Of a DNA stretch of 64,000 nt, positions 20,700 to 33,034 are shown piece by piece; the first letter of the stretch is position 1; each line of letters opens with the position of its first letter. The position numbers and the translations under genes were made by a program. The notes under the pieces were generated by a model. That model made no database searches and had not been told where the DNA came from. It saw only the letters and a program-made list of their open reading frames with translations. Origin of the DNA: Rhodeus uyekii (Eukaryota > Chordata > Actinopteri > Cypriniformes > Acheilognathidae); contig JAWRVZ010000140.1 in the NCBI GenBank assembly GCA_037043235.1, positions 1,790,797-1,854,796 of the forward strand, read 5' to 3'.

Positions 20700-21620
20700 G
20701 CGATCTGTTTGATCTGATGTGGCTCTTGAAAGCTTCTGAAGACCAGCAGCGCAATGCTTGTATTTGCTGTTGGGAAAGGCCTTTTGTGCAGTCGTGGTTG
20801 CTGCGCCTATGCGAAATGAATGGCTGGATAAATGGTCTGTTGAGAATCCGGTTTGGAGTAGCGTAGCTTTAAGAAGTTTGGAACCAAAATGTGTAATGGG
20901 TTGGAATGGTCTATGGAGAGTGGGTTGAATGGGAGTTTAGCTTGCGAGTTTCTGAAATGGAGGTAGGCTAGGAGGATTTTATATGGTTGGATCTGTTAGT
21001 TTTAGAACGAAACATGTGATGGGGTGATTGAAGTCGTGTGGGTCGGATGTGAGTTTGGCCTGATCTCTTAAATGAAGGTAGGCTATGAGGGATTGTTGTT
21101 CGTGGAAGTTAAAGGCCTTTATGGTTTGGTTTACCTTACTTTCGTCATGCAGCGCTGACGGGTCAGAATATGGATGGTTTTGGATTAAGGTTGGATGTGA
21201 TTTAATTTGAGGAACTGAAGCCAATATGGCTTGATTATGGCGTTGAGTGGTTGGACCACATTTGGGTGGAATCCTTGGCGGAGAGTGGGGATACGGATTT
21301 CCAACGTAATTGGTTGTCTGGTGTCTGATCTGGTGGGTTGAGTTCTTGGGATACCTCTGATGAGCAGAGGATTAAATTTCAGCAGAGGGCAGTAGATTTC
21401 ACCTAGGTAACCCATGGTGAAGCTGGCTTGGAGGTTCTTGGTGTTGTTGAAATGCAATACGAATCGGTAGTGGTGAATAGAGACAATTTGAAGCAGATTA
21501 TATGTGGAGTGGAAAGTCTTGAACTCTTCCACTCCACATGTAATCTTCCAAATGAGTGGTTTGAAGAGAAAAGGCTTGAAGAATGTAAATTTAAAGGAGT
21601 TGAGAAATATCAACTCTGAA
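20700..21620 (-). pseudogene. Decayed tyrosine recombinase (Xer/DIRS/Crypton type)
   Basis: Encodes a phage-integrase-fold recombinase, the class that joins DNA through a Tyr-phosphate intermediate. Minus-strand reading in order: SAM-like core-binding part with LLIRGIPRTQPTRSDTRQPI (about 21390-21290), a frameshift near 21200, the catalytic-domain start ALHDESKVNQTIKAFN, then LIAYLHLRDQAKL, DHLSSHSFRIGAATT with H and R of the HxxR box intact (about 20822-20811), and IQALRCWSSEAFKSHIRSN, in which the nucleophile Tyr of the usual SYIR is His. At least two frame changes and a missing nucleophile make it inactive. DIRS/Ngaro retroelements and Cryptons both carry this enzyme; without an RT the choice is open. 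Confidence 0.7.
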
Positions 21621-22530
21621 TATTGATGTACTGGTTGGAAATGGGTCCGCCTCTGGTGGCAACAGCCTTAACTTCAGTGAGGATTTGTGTTTTACTGTTG
21701 TTGGTGACAAGGGTGGTTCCAAGCAGGAGTGGTTGTGGAATGGCATGAGCATTGCAGAGAACAGGATGAAAGGAGATTTAGCATGGTGGAGAGAATTAGG
21801 TGGAAAAAAGGCCAGGGCCGAAGCTACTTGCGGAGGCAACCTCACGCTTGGGTTGACGCCTGGAGAGAGACAGAAGGGGTAGAAAGGGAAGATAAAACAG
21901 TGTCTGGGCCTGCGCCGCTAGCGGAGGCAGCCTCACGCTAGAACCGGATGGTAGGGATTCAGGTCAGAAATAAGGGAAAGGTTAGGTACGTGCGTCTGTG
22001 CTGAGCCTGCAGCCCTGGCGGAGGCAAGCTCACGCTTGGAGGGCGGCGTGTGTCACTAAAGGCTGGCATGTGAGGTGCAGTGCTGGAAAACTGCAGTGTG
22101 CTGCTGCTGCTATGACTGAACGCTTGAGGATCTGGTCTTGCAAGGGAGAGAGATGAAGATTTAGGGAGCGAAGGTTTGAGGCATTTTGAAGGTGGAGTGG
22201 ATTTGGAGATGGTACAGCTGACTGGAGCGAGATCTGTATTCTAGTTAGTTTTGCTTTGGTCGTTCTCCTTTCACTATTGATGCAAGTGCTGAGGTGTCGT
22301 AGGAAGTTGAGTAAGAAGATAGTGGATGTCTTGATGGTGGAGGTGAGTGTAAGCCTCGGCGTCATAGGGTGCGATGACCGCGTGGTGATGTTGGAAGCTC
22401 ACTTGCAGTGTTTTGTTGAGCTTGGGAGCTCCTTTCATCAGTGGGATATGGCGAAGGAACTTGAGAGAGGAAGTTTTCCTCATCAAACCGGTACATCTCA
22501 ATCTTGGACATTGTGGCGATAAGGCGGGGC

Positions 22531-23249
22531 ATCACATGATCGCCTGCTAAATTCCAACACGTTGGCTGGCGCTCAGCCAGAGAAAGCTCTCAACACTTGT
22601 TGCTATTCGGTGTTTTCAATCTCTTGAAGATTATTTACAGACATCTAAATTTATACGCAAGTAATAACAAAACACCACTATGGTTTGTAAAATACGCTGA
22701 TTTCCATAAGTAAATAGCCTTTCAATTATGGAATTGACAGGGGAGTTTAATTTATATCAGATGCATGTTGCATATTTAATGACTAAACACACTTACTAAC
22801 CTGTTGAAATTCGGATGATCAAAATTGATGAAAGTTCACAAATTTATTGGCTTTGAATAAACCCCAAGCAGGGAATCATCCAAGTATCATAGAATTATAA
22901 GACTGATCATAGACTTAAGGAGAGGACAGTGAAGGCAGTGGATTACTTTGAAATAAGAAGTGCATATGGTTTAGTTTCCAGTGGGTCCACTTAATAGCTG
23001 GTTAAGTTGAATCATTAAGGCAGCGTTGGCAATAAGTTCTTGATTCTTGTGTGGGCGGCTGAGCGCGCGATCAGACTGTAATGAGCGCTATCTGAAAGCA
23101 GCGCGTGCGATCGGGCTGTACTGCGCGCGATCTGACTTCCGTGCGCGTTACTGCTTGAGCTGGCAGCGTGTTAGTTTAAAACAATCGCATTTCAGACGTG
23201 GATTCCCCGAAACAGTAGCATCAAGATGGCACAAACTGCTCGTGATTTA
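22531..23249. other. Unrecognised DNA with a CpG-rich patch
   Basis: No gene recognised. 23046-23180 is unusually CpG-rich with repeated GCGCGATC(A/G)G-type motifs, followed by ATGGCACAAACTGCTCG (from 23226), after which the sequence enters an L2 fragment. It could be a relict promoter and first exon or part of region D's element. Confidence 0.35.
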
Positions 23250-23912
23250 GCTCGTGGGATTATCTGGTTGAAACGGCAGGTAGAGCTGTGTGTCATTGGC
23301 GTAGTGGTGATAGGAGAAGCTGTGTGCCTCTACGATGGGACCCAGTGATGTGGTGTACGTGGAGAAGAGAAGTGGTCCAAGTGGTCCTGTGGAACACTGG
23401 TGACCAGTTGACATTCTTTGGAGACCTCCCCCGCACCATGCAACCCTGAAGGACCCATCCGTGAGATAGGGTTCAAACCACTGAAGAGGATGCCTAGTGA
23501 CGAGAGGGTAGATAGAAGGATATGATGATTAACAGTGTCAAAGGCAGCAGATAGATCTAAAAGAATGAGAAGTCAGACTTGATCAACCAGACTGGTTGAT
23601 GTCCAACTGGCCATTCTGAGAGAGACAAGAAAATACCTGGTTAAAATAACACGTTCAAGAGTTTTTGATATGAATGGTAAGCGAGAGCCAGGTCTGTAAT
23701 TATCAACGAGTGATGTGTTTAATGTTGGTTTTTCGAGCAGTGGGGTTATCCTAGCCTGCTTGAATGCGGTAAGGAAGGTCCCCGTGTGAAGAGATGTGTT
23801 GATGATGTGAGTGAGTGCCGGTAAGGAGAAGTTTACATACATCTACCTCTGTGAGTGGAGAGGTGGTTGAAAAAAGGTTTCTGGTTACATCAGAGGTCGG
23901 TCTATTCAAGTC
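23250..23912 (-). mobile_element. L2-type LINE fragment 3 (RT domain)
   Basis: Minus strand carries L2 reverse-transcriptase segments LTHIINTSLHTGTFLTAFKQ, RITPLLEKPTLNTSLVDNYR, FISKTLERV and the polymerase box YAND (23292-23303). Flanks: region D debris on the left, start of the palindrome at 23945 on the right. No 3' tail. Confidence 0.85.
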
Positions 23913-25137
23913 GTATGAAGATTTCGTGAAAATAATGTTAAAAAAAATGTATATTCTTATTCTGTTTTAATTAATGTACCCTTCTATAATGTTTCAGAAA
24001 CAGTTTGGAGACTATTAGACTAGATAATACTTCAAAGTACCATCCAAAGCCACGTATTTAAAGATTTCGCTTCAGTAACTGTATTACAGAGCACATCATA
24101 AGCACATTTGCAAGAATATATTAGCTCTTAATCTAATATCAACTGGAAAATTGAAGTCAGAATTTCTGAGAAGATCAATATGCTAATATATAGTTAGTCC
24201 AATACTACAAGTGCTACTTTTTAAAAATAAAGAATTCAGGTGAATTGGCACATCTAGTTTTATCTTTATTGAATACGACTTAATGGCAGATTAAGAATAC
24301 TTTCTTACTTTGGAGAAGATACGGGTATATTCACAAACGGTGCATCAAGATGGTTAGTGGGTTACTAAAAGAACCCTTACTTTTAAATAAGCTTTATAAA
24401 ATTAGCAAACTCTTGCCAGTCTCACCAGTTTACATTTTTACAAAAATGTATTTATTTATGAATCGTGCTGCAATTGAGCTATGTTTACAAGATTTAACTC
24501 ATAGATTAAAGACTCCGTCTTCATTTCTTAAGAGCGAATCATAATTATTATATTTCCACTAGCATATGCATTGAATGGGTTCTAGTTCTGTCTCCCTTTC
24601 ACTACCGCTAATTCCTGTTATGACTGGTGAATATATCATTGGCTGCTCACGTCACACACAACCCTGGGTTCTCTTTGGTCACGTGATTCCATGACAATTC
24701 CTCCTTCTGAGACTGTACATAATTTATTATGTCCCTGAGAAAAATGTTCCTATTTGTGAAGAATTACCATAGTATATAATTAGAATGTTTACATGGCAAG
24801 CAGGTGCTTGTCATGTTGAAATGTATTTATAGCTTTTTATATCAAAATCCTCATTAGATCCATTTTGAGTGAAAGCTAAGTACTATTTGTTTGAATGGGC
24901 ATGTGTAGCATGATTCTAATGCACAGGGTTTTACAAATACATAGTTTATTGTGTAACGAAAATATCAATTAATGACCAGGGAGAGCGTGACTTTTCCGTG
25001 GCTTTTAATCATAAGAAAGACTTTTAACATGTTTATTGCATCGTTGAGCAGTCGAACCCATCACAAAGGCTTATGTAAAGCTTGAAGAATGTATTTTTCA
25101 ATCACAGGCGTTTAAACATGCAACATTCATGTACAGG

Positions 25138-25200
25138 AGTTTGAGTTGAGTTGAGTTGAGTTGAGTTGAGTTGAGTTGAGTTGAGTTGAGTTGAGTTGAG
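25138..25200. repeat. (TTGAG)n microsatellite
   Basis: About 12 pure units. The paired site in the right arm (52311-52334) has about 5, and the fourth B copy (55747-55765) about 3, so it expanded here after duplication. Confidence 0.95.
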
Positions 25201-25247
25201 GAATACAATCACTCGGTGAGAAAGTGAGAAAAATCACTAAAGCAGAA

Positions 25248-25690
25248 GGCATTTCTCGCTTGGCATATTCTGCTCAATCACTTTATGTTGATAAACACAC
25301 ATGTAAAGTGATTGACAGTATGTTAGGTACATTTATATGGAAAAACAAATTTCACTACATTTAGAAATCAGTAATGATAAAGGTGGTCTCAATTTCAATT
25401 CACTTTAGCGCTCTAAATACATTTTTTAAAATAAGCTGACTCCAACGATATTTTCAAAATCCTTGCTCTGTTTGGAATATAATCCAAACAGGTCATTCTT
25501 ACTGGGGTGAACATGCTTTTAAAAAATTAAAAAAAACTTTAAATTTGTCCGCACTTTCTATTTGTCCTCCCACTAGATCAGTAAAGTCTAACTATTCTAA
25601 AATTAGATCCCTTTTTTTTTTTTTTTTTTTAACAAGAAAATGTCTCTACCTCTCATGTTATTTCTTATTAGAACAACGTCTTCAATTGGA
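25248..25690 (+). mobile_element. L1/Tx1-type LINE ORF2 3' fragment, copy 2
   Basis: Same fragment as 11838-12320, slightly better preserved here: VDKHTCKVIDSMLGTFIWKN, then RYFQNPCSVWNIIQTGH and YWGEHA, with in-frame stops. Its end differs from copy 1 by a short deletion after SYWN. Confidence 0.65.
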
Positions 25691-26512
25691 CATATTTTAA
25701 AGTCCTCACAATGTAACAACTGTTGAGCCAGAAAAGATAAAACTTGTACTCTGAGGAAGAAAAAAAAACAGCTGAACAACAATGAAGAGACCATGTGTAA
25801 ACTCGTAAAAAGCAAAATAAGCAACTTTTTTAGTTGTTTTTTTTATTTTTTATTAAACAGAACAATAAAGGTATAGTCAAATGGACTGCTCCCTGTATGA
25901 GAGAAGCAGAAAAAGAATTCGAATTAGTTTTTTTTTATTTATCTAAAAACTAAAACTACAAATATGAAAAAGTTTATTAAAGTGAACACTATATAAGATG
26001 CATCAGTGTGTAGCTGCATATGTGGTAACCATTTTATGAAAACAATAAGCCCTGTGAAACTGTGATTTACACTGATTTCAGAAAAGCTGAGAGGCATTTA
26101 ACAACGCATAAAATCACATTCAGCACATTCATGATGGAGTTTGTGAGGAGCAGCTTGTACTGTGAACTGAAATATTGATGCATTTTTATATAGTGTTCAA
26201 TTTATTCCTTTAAACAACTAATACAATTCCAGCACATTTGTGGATAGAAATAATGCCAACGATAAAATATATAATATGCAAAAAAACTATCAGATCTTCC
26301 GACCTTTGTGCCTCAAGCTGAAAGTGAAAATTGTTGTGTATATTTTATAATATTACATACATAATATATTATGCTAATATAATATGTTATATTTATATTA
26401 ATATATCATATATACAGGATAGGATTATATACATATATTTAAAATGTAACTCCACAAATGTATTATTGCACAGTAACAAATAACATTTGTTTTCATTTTT
26501 GTAATTATCATA

Positions 26513-28644
26513 GATGGTAAAGAAAAATGTTTCAATGAAGTTAAAATAATATCAAATACTATAAAGTTGATCCTATAAGACTGGTCTTGTGGATAAGATT
26601 TGACGCAACCAGCGTTGTTTTCTTTTCATCTTTTTAAATAAATGTTTCAGGTGAATTGTTTCAACACATTCAGTTGTTTTGCCTTTATTGAATTATGTCT
26701 TCATTTAATGAATAAGTACTCAACGCTGCGTGAGAAAGTTTATGTCTCTCAACTTTATTATTTGTCTGTTTGAATAGAGAACAAAGAAATGTCTAAAGGG
26801 AGACAGAATGTACAAGGACAACCAATGAGAGAGTATAGCCGGATATACCCATTGACTTTAAAAATAAAAGAAGTTTTTTTAGGACTCTATTAAGCATCTT
26901 CTTTACAAAGCCCTTATTGAGTGTGCAATGAATGGTGAATAGAATGAATGGTTTTTTTCTCTTATTATTTCCTCAAACGTCATTACTGACAGTTCTTTAA
27001 CTTCTTTGGATTCTTCTGAACATGAACTGTCCTGAAGATAAACAGAATATTGAAGAACATGAACGGTTCTTCTGAAGATGATTTGAGACCTGGCAGCGCT
27101 TCCTCTCACATAGCTGAGCCGTATTTGGTTTGAGGGCAGAAAGAGCCGAGCTTCTCTGTATAGCTCAAAGATGATCGTCAGTAAACAGACCTGTACTTGG
27201 ACTTACATTGTCAATGGAACATCGTTGTTGGTCTTTAATTTGCAAAACCTATCATCCAAAGAGTTGGCGATCATATTGCGTTCAACTTTTAAACAAACTA
27301 CCCCATATCAAATGAACAAAATACAATCCGCATGACGCTAAACGCTATAACAGTGACATTGACATTGACTCCGTCCAGCTCAAAGTCAAACATGCTCAAC
27401 TTCAAACACAAGAAAAATAAATAATTCTATGACGGCTTTGACAAATGTGATGTTACATGTGCAGCTCCATGATTGTGAAATGTTTCTCTGTCTGCATCAA
27501 GCTCAGCCGATGTCCCGCCCCTGGGAGTCATATCCCCCACTGTGATTGGTTGGTTTGTTCAAATTGCACAAAAAAGGAACATTCCACACCCAGTGCAGTA
27601 AATAGCTGTTCTTATCTTGCCTCACAAGTTGGCAACAAACACGCATAACTTTTTTTAATCCCCATAGTGGTAGTACTTTTGATTCTTGCATTTTTTTTGT
27701 ATTATTCCATTTGTCAAGCCTCTGATTAATCGTACTAATATTGTATCTTCCCAAAATGCTTTGATGAACTGTTAAGGAGTTAATGAGTAAAGCATAATTG
27801 AGACTATGGTGTGGCAATTTTATTGCCAAAAGGGCCAATGCAAGATTTGAGAGTGTATGTATTAGTATTAGAACTGAAAATGCATAAAAGGGTTTCTGTG
27901 CTCTTTAAAAGTCCCAAAACATTAGATATCAACCTATGTATATGGACCGCTAGGTGAACATAGGATGAATCTCCACTTCTATGGTAAAGGCACAGGAGGG
28001 GCAGTAAGCTATCCTAAGATATCTGTGGTAAATCTTGGACCACTGATCATATAAAGACTGGCTATTGCATGTATAGGACTCCTATAGGATGTTATCATGT
28101 TTAGGATTCCTATATGATGTTATCTATATTCTCTCATTGGATGTCCTTATGTTATTCCCCTACACATTTCTCTATAGATATATTCAAACAGACAAAGAAT
28201 AAAGTTGAGAGAGATAACTTCTCTACCTTTCTCCCTCAGCGCTGAGTACTTATTCTACTTATTCAACCGTTAATAAAAAGAGGACTGGAATGAGGCATGC
28301 CGGAAATGAATCTAACACACTCAAAACGCAATAAAGTGGATTTTTTTAATCGTATAAAAAGTCACCAGTCAGTACCATCTTAACGCACCATTTGTGAATA
28401 TACCTGTATCTTTTCTGAAGTTCACAAGAAAGTTTTCTTGATGTGCCAGTAAGTCATAATTCCATTAAGACAAAGCAACTGAATGTGACAATTCACCTGA
28501 AATATTTATTTAAAAACATGTGCCAAATCTTATCCATCCCAGACACGACACCAGCAGCACAATCTTATAGTGTAAAAATCAACTTTATACTAGCATAGTA
28601 TTTGATATTATTTTACCTTCATTGAAACATTTCTCTTTACCATC
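26513..28644. mobile_element. Module C: DNA-element-like unit with long inverted ends
   Basis: Starts AGATGGTAAAGAAAAATGTT and ends with the inverse (AGATGGTAAAGAGAAATGTT read from 28644). The inverted similarity extends several hundred bases, through TTCAGGTGAATTG, GAATAAGTACTCA and CTCTCAACTTTATT on both sides. Interior 1-1.2 kb has small ORFs without known domains. Long-TIR architecture suggests a non-autonomous DNA transposon; no target duplication is evident. Other copies: 48863-50981 (inverted), 57111-59269, partial at 14124-14897. Confidence 0.6.
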
Positions 28645-28655
28645 TTTTTTGATAT

Positions 28656-30240
28656 ATATATTTACATTTATTCATTTAGCAGACGCTTTTACACAACTTG
28701 AGGAATTCAGAAAGCGATCTGTCCTGAAGATACAAAAGTACATAAGTGCTTACAATACAAAGTTTCAAACATTACATACAAAAGTAGTACAAGCATGGGG
28801 AATAGAGAGAGTAAGAGAATAATTTTTTTTGTATGTGTGTGTGTCATATGTGTGTTAGGTCCATGTTGTGTTTTCAGTAGTCTTGTAAACCTTGACAAGG
28901 AATCTGCATTCTGGATGGGGGCAGGGAGATTGTTCCACCAGCAAGGAGCGGTGAATAAAAATGTTCTTGAGAGTGATTTTTTCATTTGCTCATTGATCGA
29001 TCAAAGGTTTCTGGTAGGTGTGTAGATTTGTAACAGTGAGTGGAAGTATGAAGGTGCTGAGTTCTGTATGCAAGAGTCGGTGCTTTAAATTTGATGTGTG
29101 CTGCAAGTGGGATCCAGTGTAGTGAGATGAGGAGTGGTGTGACGAGTTCTTTTGGGTTGGTTGAAGACCAGACGAGCTGTGGCGTTCTGGACAGTTGCAG
29201 GGTTTTGATTACACTAGCAGGAAGTCTGACCAAAAGAGCAGTGCAATAATCAAGCCTGGAAATGACCATGGCCTGCACCAGAAGTTGTGTAGCTTGCTCC
29301 TCACTGAGTGACGTGATCCTCCGACTTTTGCGCAGTGCAAACCTGCACGATTGAGCCGTCTTAGCGATGCGTTCTTTGAAGGTCAGCTGGTCCTCAAAGA
29401 TCACTTCAAAAGTTCTGGCGTACCTTGAAGGGGTAATCGTGGCAGCACCGATCTGGATGGTGAAATCATACTGTAGTGTTGGATCGGCGGGAAAAACTAA
29501 AAGCTCCATCTTTGCCAGGTTGAATTGCAGATGATGCTTTCATCCATGCCAAGATGTCCGCTAACCAGCTTGTGATTCTCGCCGCCACCGTGGGATCATC
29601 TGGTCAAAACGGCAGGTAGAGCTGTGTGTCGTTGGCGTAGTGGTGATAAGAGAAGCTGTGTGCCTCTACGATGGGACCCAGTAATGTGGTGTATGTGGAG
29701 AAGAGAAGTAGTCCTGTGGACCAGTTGACATTCTTCGGAGACCTCCCCCGCACCATGCAACCCTGAAGGACCCATCCGTGAGATAGGATTCAAACCACTG
29801 AAGAGGATGCCTAGTGACGAGAGGGTATATAGAAGGATATGATGATTAACAGTGTCAAAGGCAGCAGATAGATCTAAAAGAATGAGGTCACCTTCACCTT
29901 CTTGAAGACTGGTTGATCAACCAGACTGGTTGATGTCCAACTGGCCATTCTGAGAGAGACAAGAAGATACCTGGTTAATAATAACACGTTCAAGAGTTTT
30001 TGATATGAACGGTAGGAGAGAGCCAGGTCTGTAATTATCAACGAGTGATGTGTTTAATGTGGGTTTTTCGAGCAGTGGTCTTACCCGAGCCTGCTTGAAT
30101 GTGTTAGGGAAGGTTCCCTTGTGAAAAAAGGTTTCTGGTTACATCAGAGGTTGGTCTATTTTCATGTGTGTGTGGAGCTGAGAACTGACTGCTAATAGTT
30201 GCAGTTTTGTTAATAAAGAAATGGGCAAAATCATTGGCAG
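28656..30240 (-). mobile_element. L2-type LINE fragment 4
   Basis: From the L2 tail (TTCATTTAGCAGACGC) through RT to the linker region. Minus strand reads SRLDYCTALLVRLPASVIK, LVFPADPTLQYDF, YAND at 29628-29639, RTTSLLHIHHITGSHRR and further. Internal deletions relative to fragment 5 (about 590 bp and 50 bp). The uninterrupted AAGAAATG at 30216-30223 is the empty site of the hAT-like insertion in the right arm. Confidence 0.88.
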
Positions 30241-31067
30241 TTAAAGAGGTAGTTTATACATGTTAGAAGCGCTGAAAGTGCTGAGGTCTGCAAAAGGCTG
30301 GAGACCCACACACACCACAGCTCTGGGGGTTAAACCCATATATGGACATAGAGTGCTAAATTCAGGCCAATTGGACAATGTATGGAGAAAAATAAACAAT
30401 AACGTAACATGTTTAGAATGTCTAGGAACTAGGTATATAATGGGGGATTTCCCTTTCTCGTGAGGAGATCTGCAGATCGACTCGGTTTTGTTTGAAAGAA
30501 TAAAACCTATATTCTGGCATCAAAGACCTTTGAGAAGTGTTATTTGTCTGAAGAGAAAACTACAACACTTGATCCACAACAGTAATTTGTGCGTTCTTCA
30601 TGCGTTTTCGCTGTGTGACTGGGCCTTAAAACTCTATCAATACCAGGCATCCCTTCACCATGGTTGGCCAAAAATGTCAACGCTACACGTGTGCGCTGAT
30701 GATTTCTTGAGAATGTGTACACGATATGCAGTTGATCCATATCACGCATATAAGCTCTCAAAATTGTCTTGCCAGTTAGAACGTTATTTTATTAGCACCT
30801 GTTACGAAATAATTGGTCTGTGCGAATAATACATTTAACACATGGGTGTGAGACAGAGTATACCATTTCTAGAAGTATACTTTAAACTTTTGATACATTG
30901 TTCAATTTAAAGAATTTTGCATTTAATTTATTTCAATAAAAAGCCGTTCTTTAACGTCATTAAACTGTTGTTGTATTCTTTTTTTAAGTTTAGGCACCAG
31001 TGCTACTTTAAAAGTCAAAATTTGGTACTGGTATAATAAAAAACCCAAACAATACTCAACCCGACAC

Positions 31068-31104
<37 letters not shown>

Positions 31105-32349
31105 CCACTTACTGAGAAAAATAATGTTTTCATTCCAAACTCACTTAATACTCAGTTGATTGTTTGAAATAACTTCCTTTTGTGATCACATGGACTGAAA
31201 CGGAAATTACAATATGCATTAGTATTATATATGTAGTGGTTGTTATTCTGCGTTGTGTAATTTAAGTGAATGACTGTCCACACTCCAAATGATCTTTTCT
31301 CCGAGATGCTTTATTTTCGGTGCCTGCAAAAATCACAGACAGACAGGCACCATAACCCACATATAGTATTGTTCTCTTGCGCCTCTCCTCATTGATGGCC
31401 AAGCCAGAAAGAGCCCGAATCACAATCATAGAACACCCATAACAAAAATAATAATTGCACATTTTATAAACTGATATTTCAAAATTAAATTTGTTTCTCA
31501 GCTATACAATTAACATACCTGCAAAATCACAGACAGACAGGCACCATAACCCACATATAGTATTGTTGTTAATTGCACTAGCTAGTACTTTAACTGCTAA
31601 TACATGAACTATAAAACTAGAAACTCTTTAACATTATACATTCTTATGAAAGCGCCGAAATGTTAGCAACGAAATGTTAGCCTCGTTGTTAACGTTCGCC
31701 GCGCACGCGGCATCTCACAATACACCAATAATACATTAACTAACTTGAAAATAAACTCATGAAAATAAACGACACATTAACAGTTTCCCCCCACACACGT
31801 TATTGCAAGGCAAATAAGACAGCAACAGTGCAATTGATCTGATGAGCAGAGCTCATAACTTACGCCTCTCCTCATTGATGGCCAAGCCAGAAAGAGGCCG
31901 AATCACAATTGCGCTGCGATTTAGAGGCGCACCTGCCTGTGACGTCAGCCGACGTGCATATTAATAATTTCACTTTTTAAATTAAACCCCAAACACACAT
32001 TAACAATGAATAAACACGATAATAATAGTCATAGAAACAATACAAAAATAAAAATAAATGTAATAATCTGGTGTAACAACATATCATTGCTACATATAAA
32101 ATGATAAAGGCTAGGTCAATTAGCAATGCATTACAAATATCCTTCATTCTCATGAAAAATACCTGCGATGTTTAGAACACACACATTTACGTATAAGACA
32201 CGTATTGATAGTTCCCACAAGCCTCGGCAGGTCCCCGTGACACCATCTTGATAGGCAGTAAGCGCGAAGTTTAAAGCAGCTGCTGCTGGTAACGCTAAAG
32301 GAAATCGTTCTGCGGACAAAAGACTAAACATTTTTTCATTACAAGGAAA
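30241..32349. repeat. Module A, outer part (left arm), no gene recognised
   Basis: Pairs with 43495-45510. Carries an open frame of 113 codons (30488-30829, paired 45342-45007) without recognised domains, a C homopolymer, and two internal direct repeats: about 40 bp containing AGACAGACAGGCACCATAAC at 31332 and 31526, and about 48 bp containing CTCCTCATTGATGGCCAAGC at 31382 and 31868. Confidence 0.6.
31070..31103. repeat. C homopolymer (34)
   Basis: Paired with a 23-base G run at 44741-44763. Such runs are poorly sequenced, so lengths are approximate. Confidence 0.95.
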
Positions 32350-32658
32350 ATGGCATCCAAACCACCACTAAAGGAGAAATACAGGGATGGATTAGATGAG
32401 CAGACAAGGCTTAGATACGACCAGAAGATCGCGTGTATTGGAATCGATCCATATGAAGTGTCGAGCAAGTGTCTAGCGACGTAGATTTGCTCCCGGCAAT
32501 TTCGTACTATGACATTGTAAACTATTTGGTACATACAAAAAGTGCTTACTCATCAGAAGAACTTAGAAGTTTGAAAGCAATGGAATCGTACAATCAATGG
32601 ATGGGGAAAAGATGTTTTGTCGATGAGAGTCAACAACAAAGTACTAGTGACAGGCCGA
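32350..32658 (+). pseudogene. First exon of YqaJ/SWIM-type protein, left-arm copy, frameshifted
   Basis: Same exon as 43494-43182 but lacking 4 bases (GAGA) after GTGTCGAGCAAG near 32467, which breaks the frame after about 40 codons. The ATG at 32350 and the donor GTAAGT at 32659 are retained. See the right-arm copy for the family argument. Confidence 0.5.
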
Positions 32659-33034
32659 GTAAGTAAACCAGTGTTAATATTAGGGATGTGCTTTTCGACT
32701 AATTTGTTAGTCATTTAAACTAAAATTTTGGAACCGACTAGTCTAAAAGTAATGCCGTTAGAAATAAGATCGTTTCTGCGGCGAGCTTTACCTTCTGCAG
32801 CTGTATGTAGCGAGAGGCGTGTGTGTCGGTTTCCATGGTGAAACCCGTGACAATGAGTTCAATAAACAGGTAAAGAATAAAGTATATATCTATATATTTA
32901 TTTAAACTGAACGTGATCACAGTGGCGGACAGTTGTAGTAAATGACGCGATGATTTGGCTGTTTCGGCTCGTCTCTCCAAACATTTCCGTGTCTGTCCAG
33001 TGGAACAGTTTATAAAACACTTTTCTGTCTCCTA

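Larger units (their letters stand above)
18358..22530 (-). repeat. Region D: tyrosine-recombinase element relic
   Basis: A mosaic of internal duplications. In minus-strand order: about 900 bp of GC-rich sequence with a thrice-repeated GAGG(C/T)TGCCTCCGC motif (near 21830, 21915, 22020), a decayed tyrosine recombinase (20700-21620), a hairpin array (20416-20632), a second copy of the recombinase C-terminus (19800-20110), and the main hairpin array (18985-19772). The part up to the array recurs at 61084-62330. Recombinase plus repeated non-coding blocks fits a DIRS/Ngaro or Crypton-type element; no RT was seen. Confidence 0.6.

Noticed and set aside
27503..27838. 111-residue ORF paired with 49641-49982 as a real gene
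   Set aside because: Conserved only because the arms are near-identical duplicates; the fourth module-C copy keeps just a part, and no domain is recognisable.
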